NCBI RefSeq assembly: GCF_003315595.1
Contig: NZ_QNQU01000010.1
Location: 153,202-217,201, forward strand
Origin: Pedobacter miscanthi
GTDB taxonomy: Bacteria > Bacteroidota > Bacteroidia > Sphingobacteriales > Sphingobacteriaceae
Length of the DNA stretch: 64,000 nucleotides
Direction: 5' to 3'
A model generated the notes under the pieces. It had not been told where the DNA came from. It made no database searches and saw only the letters and a list, made by a program, of their open reading frames with translations. Shown here in pieces: positions 1 to 8,773 of the stretch; the stretch's first letter is position 1, and each line of letters starts with the position of its first letter. The position numbers were made by a program, and so were the translations under genes.

Positions 1-529
1 TGGATTTTTCATTTTTTGTAAATTTTAAGTTTAACATTAGACTTATGCAGCTATTGGTCAGTAGGTTGAAATACAGCTAACTTCCCAGCATATTTCAGGA
101 TAGGCAAGCCGTGTGCCATCACCATAAACAACTGCTAATCAGAAAATTAAAATTAAGCCAGGTTCATTCAGGTGGCTATATTTCGCTACTGCGCGTTTTC
201 GCTCTTGAAATACGGCGTAAAAAATACCAGATTTCGCTACCAGCGTACCAGCGGCAAAGCAAATGAGTGTTTAAAGTTTGGCCCATATTTTTCTCCCGCC
301 ACAACTTTTCATGTTAGCGATAAACACGGATATTGAACCCCTTTTTTTCTGCTGATTTCATCATGCCGGGGTTTATAAACTGGTAGCCCCCTGAAAAAAG
401 TCCGTTGAATTTCGCGTTAAGCAACTTACTTACGCGAGATATCGTTTCTGTAAAAATAAACAAAACACTGTATATCAGACATTTAAAAACAAGGCATGAT
501 TTAGGAAGAGATAAGTAAACGAAAATAAA
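1..529. other. Non-coding stretch at window start
   Basis: I see no convincing coding sequence on either strand. The sequence holds short runs with stops in all frames and repeated 'ttcgctac' words near 185 and 232. It supplies the upstream region of the acetyltransferase gene that begins at 530. No clear TAnnTTTG promoter was recognised. Confidence 0.5.
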
Positions 530-1003
530 ATGAGTTACATCCTAAAAAATGCGACCTTAAATGATGTTGAAGATATATACAACATCATGGAGCATACCTG
601 GAATGCAGGTACTTTAAAAACTGATGCAGGACTCGAAGAGCAACACCGGCTTTTTCGCCTGTTACATTCTCAGACTAAAATTCGTCTGGAAATCATGAAC
701 AACCATTTAAAATACCTGCTGATCAAGCAGGAAAACATTACCATCGCTTTTGCTTCCTATGCTTCAACCGGGATCCACACCAGGGGGCTCAAAGTACACA
801 GGATGTTTACTGAACCCGGGGAACGGGTTAGCTATTACCAGAAACTATTGCTGGATCACATCGAAAAGATAGCTTTAGCGCATGGAATTACACATCTGTT
901 ACTGGGAAAGGGAATGCTGGGAGATTTCAGCATGTTAGGTTTTGAAAAACAGGTGTCCACAGCACCCGGTATAACGAATGATGAGCTTATTAAGTTGCTT
1001 TAA
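530..1003 (+). CDS. GNAT-family N-acetyltransferase-like protein
   Basis: A 157-residue protein of the size of a single GNAT domain. It opens with a typical beta1-alpha1 pattern (ILKNATLNDVEDIYNIM) and ends with a strand-helix pattern (HGITHLLLGKGMLGDFSMLGFEK) resembling the last part of GNAT folds, where a side chain near F/Y-x-x-x-G-F follows the acetyl-CoA cleft. The central region, which should carry the R/Q-x-x-G-x-G/A pyrophosphate loop, is weak here: only HTRGLKVHRMF is seen. The acyl-CoA loop may be diverged and the substrate cannot be guessed. The gene stands alone, with more than 250 bp of non-coding DNA on both sides. Confidence 0.55.
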   Translation: MSYILKNATLNDVEDIYNIMEHTWNAGTLKTDAGLEEQHRLFRLLHSQTKIRLEIMNNHLKYLLIKQENITIAFASYASTGIHTRGLKVHRMFTEPGERVSYYQKLLLDHIEKIALAHGITHLLLGKGMLGDFSMLGFEKQVSTAPGITNDELIKLL

Positions 1004-1266
1004 GAATTATGGGGCTGAAAATAAGGTTTCCATTTCTTATCTATTCGCTAAATAAAACGAGTATCATACAAGAATGCGAAATGTCGCGAATTCAAACGCC
1101 ATAAAAAAACACATAAAACAATATAAATCAGCAAATTATACACATGGCATAAATTTTACATAAAGAATATCAATAGATAGTAGTAAATGATTGAAGAAAT
1201 CCCGCCGGTAGATTGAGTTAGCTTAAAAATGACTGCTGGCAATCCAAGAATTAAATATCACAAGCG

Positions 1267-1554
1267 ATGATAAATAAGTTTTTTAAACCAACATCAAAAT
1301 TCAACGGTAGCATTGCCAACCGGGTTATGGAGTTACATAGTAAAGGTTATGATGCAGATTTTTTTGAAAGGGGTGACCATGAACTCATATCGGGTCAGAG
1401 CAATCTGCCAGTGGTGCACGGGGAGGCAGAGGTGAAGTTAGTCGATCAGTGCCTCCACCACCCTAGTAAAGCCTACATGTACCTGCATACCGTTGAAACT
1501 TCCACAGGAGAAAGGGGTCTTCTACTCTCATCTAAAATCCATACAGCTTTCTAA
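1267..1554 (+). CDS. Small hypothetical protein
   Basis: A 95-residue protein I do not recognise. It is hydrophilic, with no signal peptide or membrane segment. The middle is rich in His, Glu and Asp (FFERGDHELISG; VVHGEAEVKLVDQCLHHPSK). It sits 44 bp before the histidine kinase gene in the same direction, so the two may be co-transcribed and the protein could belong to the same response. The composition looks like real coding sequence rather than a shadow frame, because no alternative gene overlaps it. Confidence 0.5.
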   Translation: MINKFFKPTSKFNGSIANRVMELHSKGYDADFFERGDHELISGQSNLPVVHGEAEVKLVDQCLHHPSKAYMYLHTVETSTGERGLLLSSKIHTAF

Positions 1555-1598
1555 CAATAAAAGCGGACATGTTATCATGTTCATAAACCAACAAAAAT

Positions 1599-2678
1599 AT
1601 GCATCATCTTTTTTACAATACCGATTGGGAAGACAAACCGCTAGCCCTTGTCGCCCATAGTGAGAGTCTACCACATCCACGAGGCTATTGGAGCATGGCC
1701 TCTTCATACGATGGACTTTTAATATGCCCTAATTTAAAAAAAATCCTTCTGCTTCCTTTCAAATCAACCTTGCGTCTTCGGAGTATTTTTAAATATCTTG
1801 ACAATACTAACCTGGCTGCTTTTAAAAAGTGGCTTAGGAAACTGTGGAATCAACCCCAGGTTAATGAACCCCTGAAAATCAGGATCATGCTAGGAATGGG
1901 TGTTTGGAAATGGTTGAAGTTAACCATTGGCGTACAGGGTGGAGTGGGCAAAACCTTCCATGGCAGTTCAGGTATTGTAGAAGATATTACCAATGAGGTC
2001 AACAACGAAAAGTCGATAATAGAGGTGCTGAACCACGAGATCAGAAACCCCTTAGCTGTCATTAAGCTTAATGCCCAGCTATTTGCAAAAGCGGCTATTT
2101 CAAACAAAAGTTACACGCCCGCTACATTGGCAAGTGTGATAGTAAAAAATGTTGAAGCCATTACCATGCTGCTTGAGCGATATCTTGATAATGGAAAAGC
2201 GAAGAAAACTTATGGCTTCTCCTATTTCGACATAGGAGAACTCATCGCCTCCACCCTTGAAGATTTCCGGATGCTCCATAATGGATTCGAATTCCTATGG
2301 CCATCCTCCCAAAGGCACATCGTTTATGGAGATAAATCCCAAATTGGACAGGTATTAATCAATTACTTGAACAATGCCATAAAATTCTCACCCAAAGATT
2401 CCAGGATTACGGTATTGACCAATTTTACAATCTCGGGAATCGAAGTAGGAATATCAGATGAGGGCATAGGTATAAACAGTGGGGAAGAGAAGAAAATATT
2501 TGAGCGGTTCTACCAGTCAGACCCAGGATCCGGGGATCGCTCGAGCATGGGCCTGGGCTTATACCTTGTCAGGGAGGTTATCCATGCCCATCGTGGCCGG
2601 GTATGGGTCCAGCGCTCAAGAAGTGGTGGCTCGATATTTTTCTTTAGTTTACCTGAAGCGACACAAGAACATATTTAA
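1599..2678 (+). CDS. Sensor histidine kinase (HisKA-HATPase), soluble
   Basis: A 359-residue histidine kinase. The first 130 residues form an unassigned sensor region with no membrane segment. The H-box is LNHEIRNPLAVIKLNAQ, with phospho-acceptor His146. It is followed by an N-box (QVLINYLNNAIKFSP), a G1 box (GISDEGIGI), an F-box (IFERFYQ) and a G2 box (SSMGLGLYLV), a complete catalytic ATPase domain. No response regulator gene is adjacent. Instead its stop is only two bases before the EgtD-like methyltransferase start, so the pair should be translated from one mRNA. The signal is unknown; a cytoplasmic ligand is likely because no export signal is present. Confidence 0.9.
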   Translation: MHHLFYNTDWEDKPLALVAHSESLPHPRGYWSMASSYDGLLICPNLKKILLLPFKSTLRLRSIFKYLDNTNLAAFKKWLRKLWNQPQVNEPLKIRIMLGMGVWKWLKLTIGVQGGVGKTFHGSSGIVEDITNEVNNEKSIIEVLNHEIRNPLAVIKLNAQLFAKAAISNKSYTPATLASVIVKNVEAITMLLERYLDNGKAKKTYGFSYFDIGELIASTLEDFRMLHNGFEFLWPSSQRHIVYGDKSQIGQVLINYLNNAIKFSPKDSRITVLTNFTISGIEVGISDEGIGINSGEEKKIFERFYQSDPGSGDRSSMGLGLYLVREVIHAHRGRVWVQRSRSGGSIFFFSLPEATQEHI

Positions 2679-2680
2679 AA

Positions 2681-3676
2681 ATGAATAACATCAGTGTACA
2701 TAACAGCGCCAGTACAACAGTATCTACAGCAAAAATTCAGTCAGATTTTCTTGATGAGGTGATCAGGGGCTTATCAGCCTCACCAAAATTTCTATCCTCG
2801 AAATATTTTTACGATGAGCTTGGCGATAACCTCTTCCAATATATCATGAACTGTGAGGAATACTACCCTTATCGGTGTGAACTGGAAATATTTCAACAAC
2901 ATGCCCCTGAGATTGTAGCACAAATTACCAAAAGTAGTGCTGCTATTGACCTGATCGAGCTTGGGCCCGGTGACTGCTCAAAGTCCATCTACCTGCTCAA
3001 ACAACTTACCCAGGATCAGGTAAAATTCACCTATCTGCCAATAGATATATCGACAAACGTCATCACTTTTATCGAGAAAAACCTCCCACAGGCTATCCCT
3101 GGAATAAATGTTCAAGGTCTAAACGGAGATTATTTTGACATGCTTGAAAAGTTATCAGCGCATTCCGGCAATAAAAAGGTTATCCTTTTTATGGGCTCAA
3201 ATTTAGGGAATATGTCCCCGGTAGATGCCATTGATTTCTGCCGTAGGCTTAGGAGGATCTTGGCACCCGGAGATCAGCTTATCCTTGGAATGGATCTAAA
3301 AAAAGAACCTAAAGAAATTCTTGCTGCCTATAATGATAAGGGAGGATTGACAAAAGCTTTCAACCTGAATTTATTAAAACGGATCAACAGGGAACTTGGC
3401 GCAGATTTTCAGATCGGTTCTTTCACACATTTTCCAAGTTACGATCCCATAACTGGAGCCTGCAGAAGTTATTTGATCAGCATGGATGACCAAATTGTAA
3501 ATATAGAAGGCCTGGAAATTGGTTTTAAAAAGCATGAAGCAATTTATATGGAAATCTCCCAGAAATATAATGCCGGTGAAATTGATGAACTGGCTGAAAT
3601 ATCGGGCTTTATCCCAGAAAGGAAATTCCATGACAGCAGAAGTTGGTTTACCGATGCCATCTGGGTGGCGGTATAA
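2681..3676 (+). CDS. egtD: EgtD-like L-histidine N-alpha-methyltransferase
   Basis: A 331-residue SAM-dependent methyltransferase of the EgtD (DUF2260) family, which trimethylates histidine to hercynine at the first step of ergothioneine synthesis. The N-terminal hallmark is visible (LSASPKFLSSKYFYDELGDNLFQYI), as is the SAM-binding loop IELGPGDCSKS, an acidic second motif (LPIDIS) and FMGSNLGNM, all typical of the family. The length matches EgtD (about 320). No egtB sulfoxide synthase lies beside it; its neighbours are a histidine kinase two bases upstream and a membrane Fe-S protein 27 bp downstream. The substrate is inferred from the family; some relatives may act on other amino acids. Confidence 0.85.
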   Translation: MNNISVHNSASTTVSTAKIQSDFLDEVIRGLSASPKFLSSKYFYDELGDNLFQYIMNCEEYYPYRCELEIFQQHAPEIVAQITKSSAAIDLIELGPGDCSKSIYLLKQLTQDQVKFTYLPIDISTNVITFIEKNLPQAIPGINVQGLNGDYFDMLEKLSAHSGNKKVILFMGSNLGNMSPVDAIDFCRRLRRILAPGDQLILGMDLKKEPKEILAAYNDKGGLTKAFNLNLLKRINRELGADFQIGSFTHFPSYDPITGACRSYLISMDDQIVNIEGLEIGFKKHEAIYMEISQKYNAGEIDELAEISGFIPERKFHDSRSWFTDAIWVAV

Positions 3677-3703
3677 ATTTTAACAGTACTATACGCTATC
3701 GAT

Positions 3704-5002
3704 ATGATATCCAGAACCATTTTCGCCCTATTGTTACTTTCAGCCTTTTGGATTTTTGGCCTGAAATTACGTCAGTTGATCAGAAATATCCAGCTGGGAA
3801 AAAAACTAAACAGATTCGATCAGCCGTGGAAAAGGCTGGCCTTGATGAGCAGAGTTGCCCTGGGCCAATCCAAAATGGCCATCCATCCAATCCCGGCGGC
3901 ATTACACCTTATCGTTTACCTGGGCTTTATAATCGTCAACATTGAGGTTTTAGAAATTATAGTGGATGGACTGATGGGCACGCACAGGATATTTGGCTTT
4001 CTGGGCCTCCCCTACAATATACTCATTGCGGGTTTCGAAGTTTTCGCCATAGCGGTTCTGTTATGCTGCCTGATTTTTCTGGTGCGTAGGAGTATGCTCA
4101 AAATCAGGCGTTTTTCGGGTGTTGAAATGAAACTCTGGCCAAAAACGGATGCCAAAATGATCCTCATTGCCGAGATTTCATTAATGAACGCTTTTTTGAT
4201 CATGAATGCCGCGGACTACAAGCTACAACTATTGGGCTCGGCCGGCTACAGACCTGAAGGATTTTTCCTGATTAGCCAGTTCATCTCTGACATGCTTCCT
4301 TGTGCAGAGCATGTACTGATATTAATTGAGCGGGGATGTTGGTGGTTTCATATTATCGGCATCCTTATATTTTTAAACTACCTGCCCTACTCCAAACACA
4401 TGCATATTTTTTTCGCTTTCCCCAATACCTACTTCTCCAAATTGGAACCAATGGGTGATATGGGAAATATGGCCTCAGTTACCAATGAGGTTAAATCAAT
4501 GCTTATACCCACTTATATGCCCGTAGAAATGCCCGAATCTAAATTTGGGGCAAAAGATGTAACGGATTTGAGCTGGGTACAGCTCCTCAACGCTTATACC
4601 TGTACTGAATGCGGACGCTGTACCAGCGTATGTCCGGCGAATATAACAGGCAAACTGCTTTCACCCAGAAAAGTAATGATGGATACCAGAGACCGTCTGG
4701 ATGAACTCGGATCATCGCTGCAAAGGGGGGAAAAGAATGCAGAATCGTCAAGGCCTTTATTAGATGGTTACATCTCCAGAGAAGAAATCTGGGCCTGTAC
4801 GAGCTGTAATGCCTGTGTTCAGGAATGTCCTGTAAATATTGACCCATTATCTATTATCGTTGAATTGCGCAGGTACGCTGTGATGGAAGAATCCAGTGCT
4901 CCCCCGGCATTGAATACGATTATGACCAACATCGAGAACAATCAGGCGCCATGGAAATATGCACAGTCTGACCGGTTGAACTGGATGGATGAAGAAAATT
5001 AA
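3704..5002 (+). CDS. Membrane (Fe-S)-binding oxidoreductase, HdrD/GlpC-like N-terminal half
   Basis: A 432-residue protein with several membrane helices in the first 240 residues (for example LLLSAFWIFGLKL, LIVYLGFIIVNIEVLEI, IAVLLCCLIFLV, WFHIIGILIFLNYLPY), including His residues that could hold haem b. Two ferredoxin-type 4Fe-4S motifs follow: CTECGRCTSVCP and CTSCNACVQECP. This is the layout of membrane electron carriers related to heterodisulfide reductase and GlpC. Bacteroidetes relatives are usually followed by a second Fe-S protein with CCG domains; none is present here, since the next genes face the other way. It is likely co-transcribed with the EgtD-like gene, 27 bp upstream. Confidence 0.85.
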   Translation: MISRTIFALLLLSAFWIFGLKLRQLIRNIQLGKKLNRFDQPWKRLALMSRVALGQSKMAIHPIPAALHLIVYLGFIIVNIEVLEIIVDGLMGTHRIFGFLGLPYNILIAGFEVFAIAVLLCCLIFLVRRSMLKIRRFSGVEMKLWPKTDAKMILIAEISLMNAFLIMNAADYKLQLLGSAGYRPEGFFLISQFISDMLPCAEHVLILIERGCWWFHIIGILIFLNYLPYSKHMHIFFAFPNTYFSKLEPMGDMGNMASVTNEVKSMLIPTYMPVEMPESKFGAKDVTDLSWVQLLNAYTCTECGRCTSVCPANITGKLLSPRKVMMDTRDRLDELGSSLQRGEKNAESSRPLLDGYISREEIWACTSCNACVQECPVNIDPLSIIVELRRYAVMEESSAPPALNTIMTNIENNQAPWKYAQSDRLNWMDEEN

Positions 5003-5053
5003 TAATCCAGGGCTGGAGACATTTAACTGGTCCCGCTCTGGATCACCATGCCA

Positions 5054-5392
5054 TCAGACTGCCTGACGGACTTCAACGGTGCCGCCAAGATCAAGGATCG
5101 GACAGCCCTCAGCGATTTTTAGCGCCTGCTGATAGTCCTCAGCTCTGATCAGGATTAGTCCCCCAATAGACTCCTTAATTTCAGCGAAGGGCCCATTGGT
5201 TACTTTTCTGTCCTTGTCAATTACCCTACCCTCAAGATCCCATCGCTGCAGAGGCCTAACGAGCCTATCCTGGGCAGCAATGCTACCGAACCAGTCCTGC
5301 CATTTTTTGATTGAGGCCTGAAGCTCATCTGGCGAGGGTTGATCCGCGGGGCTCATGAAAGCCCGGCGGAAGATTAATAAAAATTCGTCCAT
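5054..5392 (-). CDS. YCII-related domain protein
   Basis: The start is placed at the methionine of MDEFLLIFRR, which is the normal beginning of this family. This gives 112 residues and leaves a 19-bp gap after the upstream carboxymuconolactone-decarboxylase-like gene. The sequence shows the ferredoxin-like YCII pattern: a first beta strand (MDEFLLIFR), a central turn with the conserved basic/acidic pair (RVIDKDRKVTNGPFAEIKE) and a closing segment (GGLILIRAEDYQQALKIAEGCPIL). In Bacteroidetes such proteins are often paired with sigma factors or AhpD-like proteins. Biochemical function is unknown. Confidence 0.85.
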   Translation of the reverse strand: MDEFLLIFRRAFMSPADQPSPDELQASIKKWQDWFGSIAAQDRLVRPLQRWDLEGRVIDKDRKVTNGPFAEIKESIGGLILIRAEDYQQALKIAEGCPILDLGGTVEVRQAV

Positions 5393-5411
5393 GTTATTTT
5401 TTTGTATTTTA

Positions 5412-5864
5412 CTATCCAAACATTCCCACCTTGTAGGTTCCAGGAGTATTTGGAAAAGCAATGTTCAATCTATTCCAGGTATTGATAGTGGTCACCGCCA
5501 TTGTCAAGGCTATAAGTTCTTCTTCTGAAAACTCGCCCAATGCCTGCTGATAAACTTCGTCAGGAACATGGCAGGCAGTCACTGCCTCTGCCCATGCTAA
5601 GGCGGCAGTTTCCTTTGTGGTATAATATGGTGCCTCCTTCCAGGCACTCAAACCATACAGGCGTTGCTCGTCTTCACCTGCCGCCCTAAGTTCCTTTGAG
5701 TGCATATCCAGGCAATAAGCACAGCCATTGATTTGTGAAACCCTGAAAAACACCAGTTCAAGTAGGTTATGCCCTAATGATGATTTGTTTAGAAACCCAC
5801 CGATTTCAAATAAAGGTTTGATAGCATTTGATCCTTTTGCGAAAACATTTAATCTTTTTTCCAT
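5412..5864 (-). CDS. Carboxymuconolactone decarboxylase / AhpD-like protein
   Basis: A 150-residue all-helical AhpD-like protein. The redox motif is seen in INGCAYCLDMHSKELRAAG, with the CxxC pair and the His four residues after the second Cys that form the alkylhydroperoxidase-type active site. The second half (AALAWAEAVTACH, ALTMAVTTINTWNRL) matches the rest of the fold. It is first in a two-gene operon with the YCII protein and probably acts in peroxide or organic-radical detoxification. A 'tgatatataa' word lies about 20 bp before the start, similar to words found near other redox genes here. Confidence 0.9.
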   Translation of the reverse strand: MEKRLNVFAKGSNAIKPLFEIGGFLNKSSLGHNLLELVFFRVSQINGCAYCLDMHSKELRAAGEDEQRLYGLSAWKEAPYYTTKETAALAWAEAVTACHVPDEVYQQALGEFSEEELIALTMAVTTINTWNRLNIAFPNTPGTYKVGMFG

Positions 5865-5995
5865 TGTAATTTAATTAATTTTTGTGATATATAAACTGAT
5901 GACAATCGTGCATTCCGTTTCTGGACATTTTTTTATTTTTTTTTACTTTTTTTTATCCGCCCATGCGAAAAAGAATGCACGCTGTTCTCGTTTTC

Positions 5996-7042
5996 CTACT
6001 GATTGCGCTGGGCTGCCGATACAGGATAGGCCTTTTGTCGGTCCAGAAGCATCTGGTCGGCGATCTCAATCCCCGATGGAAGATTCCCTGGATTGAAGAT
6101 CAGCCTGCGGTCCTGCTCATCGGTATTCTCTGTAATCCTCGAAATCGTTAAGATGCCGAGCAAAACGAGCTTTCTACTCTCCGGCCAGGCGATGGCCGGA
6201 TTTTCTATCTGGTCTCCATCCTGAGATATCTGGGCGAACATCTTGTATTTGACCGGGCCTTTCACGAGTCTATTACGGATTTCTTTGCCCAAATAATCCG
6301 GTTCTGCTGACTGCCGTTGATTGTCGGTAAGAAATTCTTCTCCATCGACAGGTAAAAACTGGTATCGGATAAAAACAGATTTGTTCTGCCGGTTTGTAAA
6401 CTTGAATGCATTGACCCCAAAATAGTCCAGAGTGGCATAGCTCACGCTTAAGGGCTTCTGACTCTGTAAAAATGTTTTTGCTATAGGATGGCTAGAGAGA
6501 AACTGATCCAGGGGCTTTGGCTGCGGTGATTGGGGACCACTTTTAGATATGGCAAGTAGAAATTCCCTAAATTCATCGGTAGTAGCAACCGGAAAGCCAT
6601 TAAAGCTATGTGATACGATGTCTGTGCTGCCTCCCCCTGGTAATTTAAATTTCAAAGCAAGTCCCCTGGGGCTACTCGCGCCAACGGTATCAGGTATATC
6701 GGGGATCCCTGTGAAATCCGAAAAGCGGAAGATTACGGGGATAACCTTGCCACTGAAATGTGGTGCGGAAGAGAGTTCCGCTGCCTGGGGAACTGCCTTA
6801 AAAGTACCTTCCATAATTATCCCCTTTGCATGTACTGCCCGGGCATGGGGATGTTTCCCGAAAGCAGCATTCAGCGCGCCCACCATTTCTCCAGGTGTGG
6901 ATTTTGTCATCGGGGTTTGGGCGAATGCATGGCTAGCGATAAATATAAGCGCTAGCAGTAAAATAGCTAAGGTTAACAGAACCTTCCTTTTTTCGCCTTT
7001 TAGTGCATGCACCTTTTGCGAATGATTTTTTTGAGTTTTCAT
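5996..7042 (-). CDS. Exported catalase-related peroxidase (SrpA type)
   Basis: A 348-residue protein with a Lys-rich start, a hydrophobic helix and a cleavable signal peptide (LLALIFIASHAFAQ), so it is periplasmic. The mature part is the short catalase-related form: HARAVHAKGIIMEGTF with the distal haem His, FRFSDFTGIPD, SPRGLALKF, and HSFNGFPVATTDEF in the region of the distal Asn. Family members of this length (about 330-350) lack the C-terminal domains of true catalases and act as peroxidases rather than efficient catalases. The proximal Tyr was not located with certainty. It stands alone, divergent from the oxidoreductase at 7503. Confidence 0.88.
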   Translation of the reverse strand: MKTQKNHSQKVHALKGEKRKVLLTLAILLLALIFIASHAFAQTPMTKSTPGEMVGALNAAFGKHPHARAVHAKGIIMEGTFKAVPQAAELSSAPHFSGKVIPVIFRFSDFTGIPDIPDTVGASSPRGLALKFKLPGGGSTDIVSHSFNGFPVATTDEFREFLLAISKSGPQSPQPKPLDQFLSSHPIAKTFLQSQKPLSVSYATLDYFGVNAFKFTNRQNKSVFIRYQFLPVDGEEFLTDNQRQSAEPDYLGKEIRNRLVKGPVKYKMFAQISQDGDQIENPAIAWPESRKLVLLGILTISRITENTDEQDRRLIFNPGNLPSGIEIADQMLLDRQKAYPVSAAQRNQ

Positions 7043-7502
7043 TTATATCGGATTTAAATATTTAGTTCAGAAGAACAAAAAAGCACCCAAAAACACAAAG
7101 ACCTAACGAACAAGCATTTACAAGTTAAATTATCGGTTTCTAAGTAGTGATATATAGTATTTAACTTTTCAATCATTGACATTTCGAGACTTGTTATCAT
7201 CAGAAAAGAGCTCAGCTGTTCCAAAGCGTAAAAATTCTCTATGTATTGGTGTCCAAAAACATCCTCATCAAGCAAAAAAATCGGCAAAGAGCGCAACAAA
7301 CCGATCAAATAAACTCGTTGTATTTCGCGAGCAGATTGGCATCAGGCGTTATTTCGTCACCCTCAAATAAACACAAAACACTGTTTATTAATAAGTTAAC
7401 ATATCGGCACAATTAAAGATAATAGATTGCACTGATTGGAATCAGCCTTGGCTACGCAGCCCGGAACGTACACCAGTCCCAACTCAAAAAAGATAATTCA
7501 GA
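7043..7502. promoter_or_regulatory. Divergent intergenic region between catalase-like and oxidoreductase genes
   Basis: A 460-bp AT-rich region holding the promoters of two divergent genes. No convincing coding frame was found; an 84-codon minus frame at 7054-7308 has a low-complexity, Leu/Ser-rich translation and is treated as spurious. The word 'tgatatatag' at 7148-7157 resembles sequences before other redox genes of this window. Confidence 0.4.
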
Positions 7503-8168
7503 ATGAAAAGAATCGTAAAAATTTTGTCCGCTCAATATGTAACCCATAATGTCAGGCAATTTAGGCTCGAGCGGCCAGAAGGCTTTATTTTTAAACCCGG
7601 CCAGGCCACCGAACTCTCCGTTAACAAACCCGGATGGTCTGGCAGACATAATCCTTTTACTTTCACCTGCCTGAGTGATTCACCTTATCTGGAATTCACC
7701 ATTAAGATTTATCCAGAAAGACATGGTATTACCGAGCAGCTTAGTATGCTGGATGCCGGAGATGAGGTGATTTTACGCGATCCCTGGGGATGTATCGAGT
7801 ACAAAGGACCAGGTTATTTTATCGCGGGTGGTGCAGGTATCACTCCATTTCTTGCCATTCTCAGACAGTTACAGCGAGAGGGGCTGGCCAATCAGAACAA
7901 GCTGTTCTACACCAATAAAACGGACGATGATATTATTCTGGCTGGTGAGTTAAAGCAAATATTGGGTGATAATGCCCATTTCACCATTACCCGTCAAAAA
8001 GAGAGCATCCATGATCAGCGGAGAATCGATGCAAACTTCTTAAAAACCGAAATTAAGGATTTCAGTAAACATTTTTACGTGTGTGGTCCTGACCCAATGA
8101 TTGCATCGGTAAATGAAATTCTTGCATCATTAGGTGCAAAGGCGGAGCTCCTTGTATTCGAAAAATAG
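7503..8168 (+). CDS. FAD/NAD(P)-binding ferredoxin reductase-type oxidoreductase
   Basis: A 221-residue flavin reductase domain protein. The FAD-binding beta-barrel is indicated by GRHNPFTFTCLS, which replaces the common RxYS/T with a relaxed R-H-N-P-F-T. The NAD(P)-binding half shows GGAGITPFLAILRQL and ends with the typical YVCGPDPMIASV and a final aromatic segment (LLVFEK). Length and order match the short ferredoxin-NADP reductase-like proteins without a 2Fe-2S domain. It begins a run of five same-strand genes (oxidoreductase, PycTM-like, DoxX, pirin, MocR), most with gaps under 35 bp, so they probably share a transcript. Confidence 0.88.
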   Translation: MKRIVKILSAQYVTHNVRQFRLERPEGFIFKPGQATELSVNKPGWSGRHNPFTFTCLSDSPYLEFTIKIYPERHGITEQLSMLDAGDEVILRDPWGCIEYKGPGYFIAGGAGITPFLAILRQLQREGLANQNKLFYTNKTDDDIILAGELKQILGDNAHFTITRQKESIHDQRRIDANFLKTEIKDFSKHFYVCGPDPMIASVNEILASLGAKAELLVFEK

Positions 8169-8198
8169 TTTTAAGCTAAACCTAACAGATCTCAATAC

Positions 8199-8762
8199 AT
8201 GTCACATAAACAAATTAAAAATAAAAAGGAATTAAAGGTAAAGAAAAAGGAAATCGCAAATTTCTTTGAATCCAACCTGAAGAACCATTGGCACTTGAGC
8301 GATCATGCTGACAGGCAGGCAACTGTTATGGCAATGGTGAGTACCACGCTGTTTACCCTATCCCTGTTTATCGCTTTTTCCAGACCCGAATCGATCCGGA
8401 TGCTCCCTCTGGCCGTATTCACCTGCTGTAATATTGCCGTGCTTATCATCTCTTTCATCTCCCTGAGGGCAGAAATCGGTAAGCCGAAAATGATTATACA
8501 GGGCTCCCAGGAAGAAGAAAAAATCAATCTTTTGTACGCTGGTCATTTCCATAGGCTTTCTTTTGCCGACTATGAACAATCCTTGCTTGAACGCTTTGTA
8601 ACCCAAGCGATCCTTAGCGGCGATGCGCTACAAATGGATTATCTCAGGGGGGTGGAGTTGGGCAGAAAATATTTTGCGTTGAAATGTGCCTCCATAGTTC
8701 TTCTGATTGCCCTTTCAACATATATACCCTACATATTATACATGCTCTTATTAAACAACTAA
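8199..8762 (+). CDS. PycTM-like (DUF5706) three-helix membrane protein
   Basis: A 187-residue membrane protein. After a Lys-rich N-terminus it has HADRQATVMAMVSTTLFTL, a polar-to-hydrophobic transition like the D-x-K-A start of the Pycsar effector domain PycTM (DUF5706), then helices at about residues 46-63 and 70-90, a cytosolic helical part, and a last helix near 162-185 preceded by MDYLRGVELGRKYFALK. In Pycsar defence such proteins damage the membrane when a cyclic nucleotide is made, but no cyclase gene is near and the neighbours are redox genes. The assignment is by pattern only; a housekeeping membrane role is equally possible. Confidence 0.5.
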   Translation: MSHKQIKNKKELKVKKKEIANFFESNLKNHWHLSDHADRQATVMAMVSTTLFTLSLFIAFSRPESIRMLPLAVFTCCNIAVLIISFISLRAEIGKPKMIIQGSQEEEKINLLYAGHFHRLSFADYEQSLLERFVTQAILSGDALQMDYLRGVELGRKYFALKCASIVLLIALSTYIPYILYMLLLNN

Positions 8763-8773
8763 AAATAGAAAGA

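Noticed and set aside
6549..7025. 158-codon plus frame opposite the catalase-like gene
   Set aside because: It is a shadow of the catalase-like reading frame, which has signal peptide and family motifs.
7440..7480. TTGGCTACGCAGCC looked at as a -24/-12 sigma-54 promoter for the oxidoreductase gene
   Set aside because: Spacing and the GC dinucleotide at -12 do not fit the TGGCAC-N5-TTGCW consensus.
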